From contig NZ_JAPMLT010000001.1 of assembly GCF_026410385.1 (NCBI RefSeq), positions 434,001 through 498,000 on the forward strand: a DNA stretch of 64,000 nucleotides, read 5' to 3'. The stretch comes from Tumebacillus lacus. Lineage in GTDB: Bacteria > Bacillota > Bacilli > Tumebacillales > Tumebacillaceae. Each line of letters starts with the position of its first letter. Position 1 is the stretch's first letter. Shown piece after piece: positions 18,014 to 26,800 of the stretch. Position numbers and translations under genes: made by a program. A model generated the notes under the pieces. It worked only from the letters and a program-made list of their open reading frames with translations, did no database searches and was not told the DNA's origin.

Positions 18014-19258
18014 TCAAGACCGCCCGTGGAAGCGGTCTTTGAGCACGGTCAAATGTTGCAGACTGTCGAGCACGTTTTCATTCGTGATGCCAAAGTCGAC
18101 GAGGCAGGCGACCTCGTCCACCCCGACGTCGATCAGGTCGCGGACGAGCTGTCCGCACTTGTCGGGCGTGCCGAACAGGGCGCTCTCCTCGAAGTATTTA
18201 TCAAACGCATAGGAGACGACGGTGTCTTGGTCCGCTTCGGAAAAATGACCGTAGCCTTCCATGATGTTTTTCTGCTGTTTGATGAACGTCTTTAAATAGT
18301 CTTTGAGCGGCTCGCGGACGAGTCCTTTGATCTCGTCGTTGCTCTCGCCGACGCAGGTGTGCAGCATGACGGTCACTTTGCCTGTGTCCGGGTCATAGCC
18401 GTTTTCGGCGCGGGCCTTGCGGTAGAGCTGAATTTTTTGTTCGAGGTCGTCCGGCGGCTGGTTGACCATACCGGTCAGGACATGCGCGCCGACTTCGCCC
18501 GCTTTGATGAACGTCTCGACGTTGTTCGAGATCGCCACCCAGATCTCGAGCTCCGGCTGGAGCGGCCGCGGCAGGATCTTGACGACGTGCTCGGTGCCTT
18601 CGAAGTCGGTGATCGTATGCGGCTCGCCCGACCAGAGGCGGCGGATCAGCTTGATGTTTTCGATCATGTTGTCTTTGCGGTTATCGTAGTACTCGCGGGT
18701 GCGCTCCGGTGCCAGCACAAAGTCGGCCGGATGCCAGCCGGTGGCAAAGGAGACGGCAACGCGGCCGCGCGACAAGTTGTCGACGACCGACCACTCCTCG
18801 ACAAAGCGGATCGGGTGATGCAGCGGCAGAGCGACCGATCCGGCCCGGAGCTGCATCTTCTCTGTCGTCACCGCCAGAGCGGCGGAGACGACAGACGGAT
18901 TGGGATAGAGGCCGCCGAAATCCTCGAAGTGGCGTTCGGGGGTCCAGATGGCACGGAAGCCGTTTTGATCCGCATAGCGGGCGCTGTCGAGCAGCAGGTC
19001 GTATTTGCCCTCCCCTGCTGCCGACCCGTCGCCGGAGAAGAAGAACAGGGAGAACTCCATGCCTTTGTCGGTGCGGCGCGGGCGGTCTGCGGCACGCGGT
19101 GATTTGCCTTGTCCGGCAACGTGTTTGAGCACGGCGTCGGGGATCAGCGTCGGCTCTTGGGGGAGCACTCGCTCGGCGAGCCCTTTTTCTTTCAGCCGCT
19201 GTTCGAACAAGGCGCGCTGTTCGGGCGTGAGGTTGCTTAGGCGTTCATGCAGTTTCAT
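18014..19258 (-). CDS. Luciferase-like FMN monooxygenase, natural-product type
   Basis: 414 residues. After an N-terminal linker of about 60 residues comes a bacterial-luciferase-like (LLM) TIM barrel beginning M-E-F-S-L-F-F-F-S-G. Conserved features include W-T-P-E-R-H-F, the segment G-S-V-A-L-P-L-H-H-P-I-R and S-F-A-T-G-W-H-P-A-D. These match the LLM subfamily found inside NRPS/PKS lines (MupA/Atu3640 type). Such enzymes use reduced flavin and O2 to hydroxylate carrier-bound intermediates. The frame is open to 19408, but ATG at 19258 has GGGAGGGG upstream and starts 4 nt after the PKS stop. Its first residues contain L-T-P-E-Q-R-A-L-F-E, also present at the start of the next NRPS. Substrate is likely a PKS- or NRPS-bound chain (inference). 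Confidence 0.9.
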   Translation of the reverse strand: MKLHERLSNLTPEQRALFEQRLKEKGLAERVLPQEPTLIPDAVLKHVAGQGKSPRAADRPRRTDKGMEFSLFFFSGDGSAAGEGKYDLLLDSARYADQNGFRAIWTPERHFEDFGGLYPNPSVVSAALAVTTEKMQLRAGSVALPLHHPIRFVEEWSVVDNLSRGRVAVSFATGWHPADFVLAPERTREYYDNRKDNMIENIKLIRRLWSGEPHTITDFEGTEHVVKILPRPLQPELEIWVAISNNVETFIKAGEVGAHVLTGMVNQPPDDLEQKIQLYRKARAENGYDPDTGKVTVMLHTCVGESNDEIKGLVREPLKDYLKTFIKQQKNIMEGYGHFSEADQDTVVSYAFDKYFEESALFGTPDKCGQLVRDLIDVGVDEVACLVDFGITNENVLDSLQHLTVLKDRFHGRS

Positions 19259-19262
19259 CGGC

Positions 19263-22200
19263 TTAGACCCCTCCCAGTTTGCTCGCCGCTTCATCGGCGG
19301 AGAGAGCTTCGATCTCGGCCAGCATGCGCTCGATCTCAACCATCTCTTCTTCATTGAGCTGGTTGCCCGCGATGTAGGCCGAGAGCCCCGCGACGGTGCC
19401 GCCTTCAAACAGCACGCTCATCGGCAGGTCGACGTCGAACGCGTTGCGGACGCGGTTGACCAGTTGGACGCCGAGCAGCGAGTTGCCGCCCAGTTCAAAG
19501 AAGTTGTCGTGAATGCTGATCTGCTCCATGCCGAACAGTTCCTCCCAGAATCCGGCGACCTGCCGCTCGATCTCGGTGCTCGGGGCGATGTACTCCCGGT
19601 TGGCATCGAGCGTCGGGCGGTTGCCTTGCAGGCTGTTCAGGAAGCGGGACGGCGTGAGTTCGCTCAGTTCGGCGATCACCTCGGACAACTCCTGCGCCGA
19701 GACGATCACCTGCGGCAGACGGCTGTGCAAGGCGCGGGCAAACGCGCTCATCCCCTCTTCGAAGGTGAGGCCGTATGCGGATTGCAGATTGGCAAATTGC
19801 GCCTTGAGCTCGGCCGGGATCATCGGACCGTCCGGGAGCGCGTCAAACTGCCACATGCCAAAATCGAGCACGAGCGTCTGCGCGGCACCGCCCTGCCCCG
19901 CCCGTTCGGCGGCAAATGCGTCGAGGAAGGCGCTGACCGCCGCGTTGTCGGTCTGGCCAAATCCGCCGGTCACCGCCAACATCCGGGAAAAGACGGCGAA
20001 CACGTCCAGCTCGAGATCTGCGCACGCCGCTGCCAAGGCGAGGGTGCCGTACAATTTCGGCTGCAGGACCGCTTCGACCGCGTCGCGGGTCTTGAGTTGG
20101 GTCAGGCCGTTGCCGACCGTTTCGTCCGCGTGCAGGACGCCGTGCAGATCGCCAAATGCGTCCCTTGCATCGGCGAGCACCTGCGAGATCTGCGTGCGGT
20201 CGGTCAGGTCGACGGGGGCGAACAGGATCTCGATCCCCTGCTCTAAGAGAGCTTGCAGCCGGCGGATCGCGTCGGTGCGGGAGTCATCCTCTGCGTGCGC
20301 TGCGTGTGCCGCGAGCCAGTCGGCCCATTCGGAACGCGCCGGGAAATCGGGGCGGGCCAGCAGGATGAGTTTCGCATGCGCCTCGGTCGCGAGGTGTTCG
20401 GCGAGCAGAAGTCCGAGCGTGTCGGTGGCCCCGGTGATCAGGTAGGTGCCGCCGGTGCGGAACGCGGCTTGCTTGGACTCGGTCAGTTTGGCTTTTTCAA
20501 AGGTTTGGACAAACCGGTGCGCCCCGCGATACGCCACGAGGAAATCATCGCGCTGCTCCGAGATCTCGGCGATGATCTGGTCGAGCACACGCGCTTCGTG
20601 CCACGAACCGGCCACCGGGAGCTCGATGTCGAGGACGCGGCTGGTCAGGTGTTCATACTCTTGCGGGATGACTTTCGCCGCCCCGAGGATCGTCGCCCGC
20701 GCCGGTTGCAGGATCGGTTCGGAGGTCACCGCTTGCAGGTTGTTGGTGAGCAGGGTGAGCTGTGTGATTTCCGCATGCTGGATCGCACCGAGGGCTTGAG
20801 CCAGCGACAGCAGGCTGTAGAAGCCGCGCTCTTGGGCGGTTTGCGCGTCGATCTCCTCCCCGCCTGCGAGCAGACCTCCTAGATGGACGATGTGCGACGG
20901 AACGCCCTGTTTGAAAATGTCACCGTAGTCTGCATCGGTGCGTGCCGTGATGACCTCATGCCCGACCGCGCGGAAACGCTGAGCGAGCGACTCGCCGAAC
21001 TCGCTGTCGTCGTGAATCAGCAAGAAGCTCTGCCCCGTCGCCGTTTCCTGCGGGAACAAAGGCGGTGTCTGGCTCCAAGCCGGGATCGAGAACCAATCGG
21101 CGAGGTCGCGCTGGCGTCCCTTTTTCGCAGACTGGATGACGAGTTGACCCGGTTTCAGGTAATAGCGGCGACGCTCGAACGGATAGGTCGGCAAGGAGAC
21201 CCGGCGTACCGCCGACCCTTCGTTAAAGCGCAGGAAGTCGATGCCGACGCCGAATCCCCAGAGCTGGCCGACGGCGGTGAGCAGAAACGCGTCGTCCGGC
21301 TGTTTTTCATCCGGGTGGCGGGTGGTCGACAGCACGGCCGCCTCGATCCCCTCCGCCTGGATCTGCTGACGGATCAAGGTGCTCAGCGAGCGGCCGGGAC
21401 CGACTTCCAGCACGACAGCCTGCGGGTGTTCGGTCAGCGCGGTGCGGACGTTGTCGGCAAAGCGGACCGCCTCGCGCAGATGGCGGCTGTAGTAGGCCGG
21501 GTCGGTCGCTTCGGCGACGGTGATCCACGTGCCGCTGACGTTGGAGAGATACGGCATCGAGGGAGCTTGCAGTTCGATTCGGCCGACCAGTTCCTCAAAG
21601 CGGGCGAGCACCGGCTCCATCATCGCCGAGTGGAACGCGTGCGAAGTTTGAAGGGCGCGGACGAGCACGTTCTGTTTCACCAGTTCCTGCTCTAGGGCGG
21701 CGATGGCATCGGTCGGTCCGGCGAGGACGACCGAATGGGGGCCGTTGATGCCTGCGATGGAGATCTCAGGGGTCAAATACTTCGAGGCTTGGTCCTCGCT
21801 GAGTTGGACGGCGAGCATCGAACCGACCGGCATCTCCTGCATCAGACGGCCGCGTGCGGCAACGAGCGGCAGAGCGTCTTCGAGGGCGATGACGCCGGCG
21901 AGGGTAGCGGCGACGTATTCGCCGATGGAGTGGCCGAACATCGCGGCCGGTTGCATGCCCCAGGCGAGCAGTTGGGTCGCGAGGGCGTATTCGATGACGA
22001 ACAGCGCCGGTTGGGTGTAGCGGGTCTGGTTGAGCAGGTCGCGGGCTTCGTCCGCCGTTTCTTCTGCCGGGTAGATCAGGTCGAGCAGGTTCCGCCCGAG
22101 GTGCGGCCGGAGCAGGTCGGCGCAGCGGTCGACCGTCTCGCGGAACGTCCGCTCGGTGTCATAGAGGTCGCGGGCCATGCCGATGTATTGCGAGCCTTGG

Positions 22201-23798
22201 CCGGAGAAGACGAAGAGAAGCGGCGTGCTCTCCCCTGCCGCCTCGCGGGCCTGCGGGCGTTCGCGAAGCAAGCGGGCGGCCTCTGCCCCGTCAGCGGCGA
22301 CGACGGTGCGGCGGTGATGGAATTCGCGACGGCCGACTTGCAGCGTGTAGGCGGCGTCGGCGAGGTCTGCCTGCGGACGCTGTTCGAAATAGGTCGCGAG
22401 GTTGTCGGTGATCGCATCCAGAGCGGTCGCCGTCTTGGCCGACAACACGAGCAGGTGGTTCGAGCGGCTCTCCCCCGCCTTTTCCAAGAGCGGCGCTTCT
22501 TCCAACACCGCGTGGGCGTTGGTGCCGCCCATGCCGAAGGAGCTGACCCCGGCGCGGCGCGGGTGTTCGCCTGCTTTCCAATCGCGCAGCTCGACGTTGA
22601 CATAGAACGGGCTGTTCGCAAAATCGATCTTCGGATTGGCCGCTTGATAGTGCAGGGTTGGCGGCAGTTGTCTGTGGTGGAGGGACAGTGCTGTTTTGAT
22701 CAACCCCGTCACCCCTGCGGCGGTGTCGAGATGGCCGATGTTGGTTTTCACCGATCCGATCGCGCAGTACCCGCTCTCCTCGGTGTGCAGGCGGTAGGCT
22801 TCCGTCAAAGCAGAGATCTCAATCGGATCGCCGAGGGCGGTGCCGGTGCCGTGCGTTTCCACATAGGAGATCGTCGCCGGATCGATGTCGGCCAAGGCGA
22901 GTGCGTCGGCGATCACGTCCGCTTGGCGTTCGACGCTCGGTGCGGTAAATCCGACCTTGGCCGCGCCGTCGTTGTTGATCGCCGAACCTTTGATCACAGC
23001 GTACACGTGGTCGCCGTCCGCGACCGCGTCTTCGAGGCGTTTGAGCAGGACGAGCCCGACGCCGTTGCCAAGCACGGTGCCGCTGGAGTTTTCATCGAAG
23101 GCGCGGCAGTGACCGTCTTTGGAGAAGATGCCGCCTTCTTGGTGAATGTAGCCTTCTTTTTGCGGCGTTTTGACCGCAGCCCCTCCGGCCAACGCCATAT
23201 CGCACTCGTACGTGAGCAAGCTCTGGCAGGCGAGGTGCACGGAGACCAGCGACGTCGAGCAGGCGGTCTGCACGGTGATCGCCGGGCCGCGCAGGTTGAG
23301 CTTGTAGGCGACGCGGGTGGCGAGGAAATCAGCGTCGTTGCCGACGGCTGCCGGGTACTGGCCGACCGCTGCGATCAGGTCGGGATTGGCATAGAGGCGG
23401 TTGACGTACGTGTTGCGGCCGACGCCGCCAAAGACGCCGATGCGACCGTCGTATTTTTTCGAGTCGTAGCCCGCGTCTTCGAGCGCTTCCCACGAACATT
23501 CGAGGAACAGGCGCTGCTGCGGGTCGGTGATCTCTGCTTCGCTCGGGAGAAAGTCAAAAAACGGTGCGTCAAACGTGTCCGCATCCTCCAGCACCGCTCC
23601 GGCCGGGATGTAATCGGGATGGGTGCGGTCGACGGTCGACTCGGTGAGGTCTTCCTCACTGAAGACCTCAATCGACTCCGCGCCGCCGATCAGATTCTGC
23701 CAAAACTCGGCCGTGTTTTTGGCACCGGGAAAACGGCCGGACAGACCGACGATGGCGATGCCTTGCAAGGTTTCGTCCTTTTCATCAAATTGGCTCAT
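19263..23798 (-). CDS. Type I PKS module, KS-AT-KR(inactive)-ACP
   Basis: 1511 residues. KS (about 12-435) has Cys180 (T-A-C-S-T-S), His316 (H-G-T-G-T) and His356 (N-I-G-H-L). AT (about 525-830) has Ser624 in G-H-S-I-G-E and H-A-F-H at 720-723, which indicates malonyl-CoA. A KR-like region (about 890-1370) has a degraded nucleotide motif (T-G-A-T-D-T-L-G) and lacks both catalytic Ser (Arg1272) and Tyr (Asn1285). ACP carries Ser1440 (L-G-G-N-S-L). The module should add one unreduced C2 unit, leaving a beta-keto group. ATG at 23798 follows the previous stop by 2 nt; its AGGAGG lies within the last codons of the FAAL-NRPS gene. No DH, ER or MT domain is present. Confidence 0.94.
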   Translation of the reverse strand: MSQFDEKDETLQGIAIVGLSGRFPGAKNTAEFWQNLIGGAESIEVFSEEDLTESTVDRTHPDYIPAGAVLEDADTFDAPFFDFLPSEAEITDPQQRLFLECSWEALEDAGYDSKKYDGRIGVFGGVGRNTYVNRLYANPDLIAAVGQYPAAVGNDADFLATRVAYKLNLRGPAITVQTACSTSLVSVHLACQSLLTYECDMALAGGAAVKTPQKEGYIHQEGGIFSKDGHCRAFDENSSGTVLGNGVGLVLLKRLEDAVADGDHVYAVIKGSAINNDGAAKVGFTAPSVERQADVIADALALADIDPATISYVETHGTGTALGDPIEISALTEAYRLHTEESGYCAIGSVKTNIGHLDTAAGVTGLIKTALSLHHRQLPPTLHYQAANPKIDFANSPFYVNVELRDWKAGEHPRRAGVSSFGMGGTNAHAVLEEAPLLEKAGESRSNHLLVLSAKTATALDAITDNLATYFEQRPQADLADAAYTLQVGRREFHHRRTVVAADGAEAARLLRERPQAREAAGESTPLLFVFSGQGSQYIGMARDLYDTERTFRETVDRCADLLRPHLGRNLLDLIYPAEETADEARDLLNQTRYTQPALFVIEYALATQLLAWGMQPAAMFGHSIGEYVAATLAGVIALEDALPLVAARGRLMQEMPVGSMLAVQLSEDQASKYLTPEISIAGINGPHSVVLAGPTDAIAALEQELVKQNVLVRALQTSHAFHSAMMEPVLARFEELVGRIELQAPSMPYLSNVSGTWITVAEATDPAYYSRHLREAVRFADNVRTALTEHPQAVVLEVGPGRSLSTLIRQQIQAEGIEAAVLSTTRHPDEKQPDDAFLLTAVGQLWGFGVGIDFLRFNEGSAVRRVSLPTYPFERRRYYLKPGQLVIQSAKKGRQRDLADWFSIPAWSQTPPLFPQETATGQSFLLIHDDSEFGESLAQRFRAVGHEVITARTDADYGDIFKQGVPSHIVHLGGLLAGGEEIDAQTAQERGFYSLLSLAQALGAIQHAEITQLTLLTNNLQAVTSEPILQPARATILGAAKVIPQEYEHLTSRVLDIELPVAGSWHEARVLDQIIAEISEQRDDFLVAYRGAHRFVQTFEKAKLTESKQAAFRTGGTYLITGATDTLGLLLAEHLATEAHAKLILLARPDFPARSEWADWLAAHAAHAEDDSRTDAIRRLQALLEQGIEILFAPVDLTDRTQISQVLADARDAFGDLHGVLHADETVGNGLTQLKTRDAVEAVLQPKLYGTLALAAACADLELDVFAVFSRMLAVTGGFGQTDNAAVSAFLDAFAAERAGQGGAAQTLVLDFGMWQFDALPDGPMIPAELKAQFANLQSAYGLTFEEGMSAFARALHSRLPQVIVSAQELSEVIAELSELTPSRFLNSLQGNRPTLDANREYIAPSTEIERQVAGFWEELFGMEQISIHDNFFELGGNSLLGVQLVNRVRNAFDVDLPMSVLFEGGTVAGLSAYIAGNQLNEEEMVEIERMLAEIEALSADEAASKLGGV

Positions 23799-23800
23799 GA

Positions 23801-26800
23801 TTATTTCCTCCTGTCTTTGCGCAGTTGCTTTTGACGGTTCAACGCATCCCGTTTTTGGCGGGCCAGATCTTGGACCTGACCGAGGTCTTTTTTGGCCGGT
23901 GCCTCCGCTCCAAGGTAGGCGGTCAGCGCGGCGACGGTCGGGTGGCGGAACATCTCGACGACGGTGAACTCGCGCCCGGTCACCTGCTGAATCTTGCTGT
24001 GCGCGGTGACGACCGACATCGAATGCCCGCCGAGGTCGAAGAAGTTGTCGTGCAGCCCGACGCGGTCAACGCCGAGCACCTCCTGCCAGACGCTGACGAT
24101 CCCCCGCTCCAGTTCGGTCTTGGGGGCGACGTAGGCCGTCTCCAGATCGCGCAGGCCCGCCGGTTGCGGCAAGGCCTTCCGGTCGACCTTGCCGCTCGGG
24201 GAGAGCGGCAGAGCTTCCAGTTCCACGAAGGCGCTCGGGATCATGTATTCGGGGAGATGTTCTTTTAAATAGGTGCGCAGCAGCCCGCCGCTCGCCTGCT
24301 GCCCGGCGGCCGGGACGTAGTACGCGACGATGCGCTTGTCGCCAGGCTGATCCTCGCGGCAGAGCACGGCAGACGCGGCCAACGAAGGGTGCGCTTCCAA
24401 GGCGGATTCGATCTCGCCCAGTTCGATGCGGAAGCCGCGGATCTTGACTTGATGGTCGAGGCGGCCGAGATAGTCGACTGCGCCGTCCGGCAACCGGCGC
24501 ACGAGATCGCCTGTCTTGTAGAGGCGTGTGCCCGGCGTGTCCGGGAACGGATTTTCAATAAATCGTTCGGCTGTCAGCTCCGGGCGGTTCAGATACCCGG
24601 TGGCCAAACCGTCGCCACCGATGTACAACTCGCCCGGCACACCGACCGGGACCGGCTGCAAGCGGCCGTCGAGGATGTAGAGCTGCGTGTTGGCAATCGG
24701 GTGGCCGATGGGCACGCTGGTGCCGATCTGCTCCGGCTCCGGAACCGTCTGGATGCTGGCAAACGTGGTGCTTTCCGTCGGCCCGTAGGCGTTGGCGATG
24801 CGGCAGTTCGGCAGGGCTTGCCGCGCTTTTTTGACAGGAGCGGCCGACATCGCTTCGCCCCCAATCAACAGGTGACGCAGGGTGTGCAGGCCGTCGAGGT
24901 GATGCTCGACCAATTGATTAAACAACGTAGTCGTGCAGAAGATCGTCGTGACGCGGTGAAGGGTCAGTTGGCGAACCAGTTCCTCCGCCGTCAGCTGTTG
25001 CGGCGGGAAGATCGCCAACCGACCGCCGTTGAGCAGGCTGCCCCAGATCTCGAACGTCGCCGCATCGAACGAGATCGGCGAGAACTGCAGGTACACGTCG
25101 TCCGATGCAAAATCGACGAACGGATTGTTCCGGACGAGCCGCACGATGCCGCGATGCGGGATGCAGGTGCCTTTGGGCTGCCCGGTGGAGCCGGACGTGT
25201 AGATGACGTAGGCCAGGCTGTCGGCCGTCCGTTCGCAAGGAAGGTCTGTCTCGCTCTCCTCTGCGATCCACTTCCAGTCGCTGTCGAGGCAGAGCACATC
25301 CGCCCGCTGTCCGGCAAATCTTCCGCGCAGGCTCTGCTGGGTGAGCAGAAGAGGTGCGGCGGCGTCGGCCAGCATGTACTCGATGCGCTCATCCGGGTAG
25401 GAAGCATCGACCGGAACATAGACGGCACCCGCTTTTAAAATGCCGAGGATGCCGACGATCAGCTCCAAGGAGCGTTCGAGCGACACGGCGACGAATTGCC
25501 CTGGCTCGATCCCCTGCCGCCGCAGACGGTGCGCCAGTTGGTTGGCCCGTCGGTTAAGCGCGGCATAGGTCAGGGTCTGTTCGCCAAACACCAGCGCCGT
25601 CGCATCCGGCGTGCGGGCGGCCTGCTCCGCAAACAGGCTGTGCACCGTCCGGTCGCGCGGATAGTCGCGGACGGTGTCGTTCCACCCGTGCAACAGGCGG
25701 TGGCGTTCGGTCTCGCTCAACAGCGGCAGGTCGGCCACTTGGGCGTCGGGCGTTTGTGCGATGCCTTGCACAAGAATCTGAAACTGCTCGCCCATCCGCT
25801 CGATGGTGCTGCTGTCGAAGAGATCGGTGTTGTACTCAAACGACGCGATCAGCCCGCCTGCCGACTCAGCCGCAGACAGCGTGAGATCAAACTGGGCGGC
25901 ACGTTGTTCCAACCGATACGCGGTGAGCGGCAACGCCCCCGCGAGCTGCGCCTCGTCCTCGCCGAGAGCAAAGGCGCTCAGACCGGCGTCATCGAGGGCG
26001 TGCGAGCGTTGCAGGACAAACATCGCTTGCAGGAGCGGAGGATAGCTCAGGTCGCGCTGCGGCTGCAGGCGTTCGACCAGCCGGGCGAACGGATCGTCTT
26101 GGTGGTCGAGCGCATCGAGCACCGTCTGCTTGGTCCGGGCGAGGAAGTCAGAAAACGTCTCCCCTCGATCAAAACGGGCGCGCAACACCACCGGGTTGAC
26201 GAAGTAGCCAAACACATGGGCATCTCCCGCACGACGTCCGACGGTCGGCGAACCGACCAGAAGGTCGTCTTGGCCTGTATAGCGGTGCAGAAGCACTTGG
26301 TAGGCAGCCAGAAGAAGCGTAAAAAGCGTCGTCCCCTGTGACTGCGCCAGTTGTTTCAAGCGCTCCGTCAGCGCTCCGTCCAAGCGGAAGGACTCCGCCG
26401 CACCACGGTAGGTCTGTATCGGCGGTCTCGGACGGTCGGTCGGGAGCTGGAGCACCGGCAGCGCGCCGGAGAGCTGCTTCTGCCAATACGACCAGAGCCG
26501 GTCACCGAGCGGTCCGCTGAGCAGTGCCTCTTGCGCCCGTGCGTGATCCAACGTGGTGGTCGTTGTCCGGGGCAATTCGTAAGGCCGCTCGTCGCGTACC
26601 GCCGGATAGATCGTCTGCAACTCCTGCACGAGCAGACCGAGCGACCAGAAGTCGGCGATGATGTGATGCACGGTCAGGAGCAGGAGGTGCTCCCCCGCCG
26701 CACGCCGGTACACACGCAGCCGCAGCAGCGGACCCTTTTCCAAATCAAACGGACGATGGCTCTCCTCCAGAAGCCGTGCCCGCAGTTGCTCCTCCGACCA

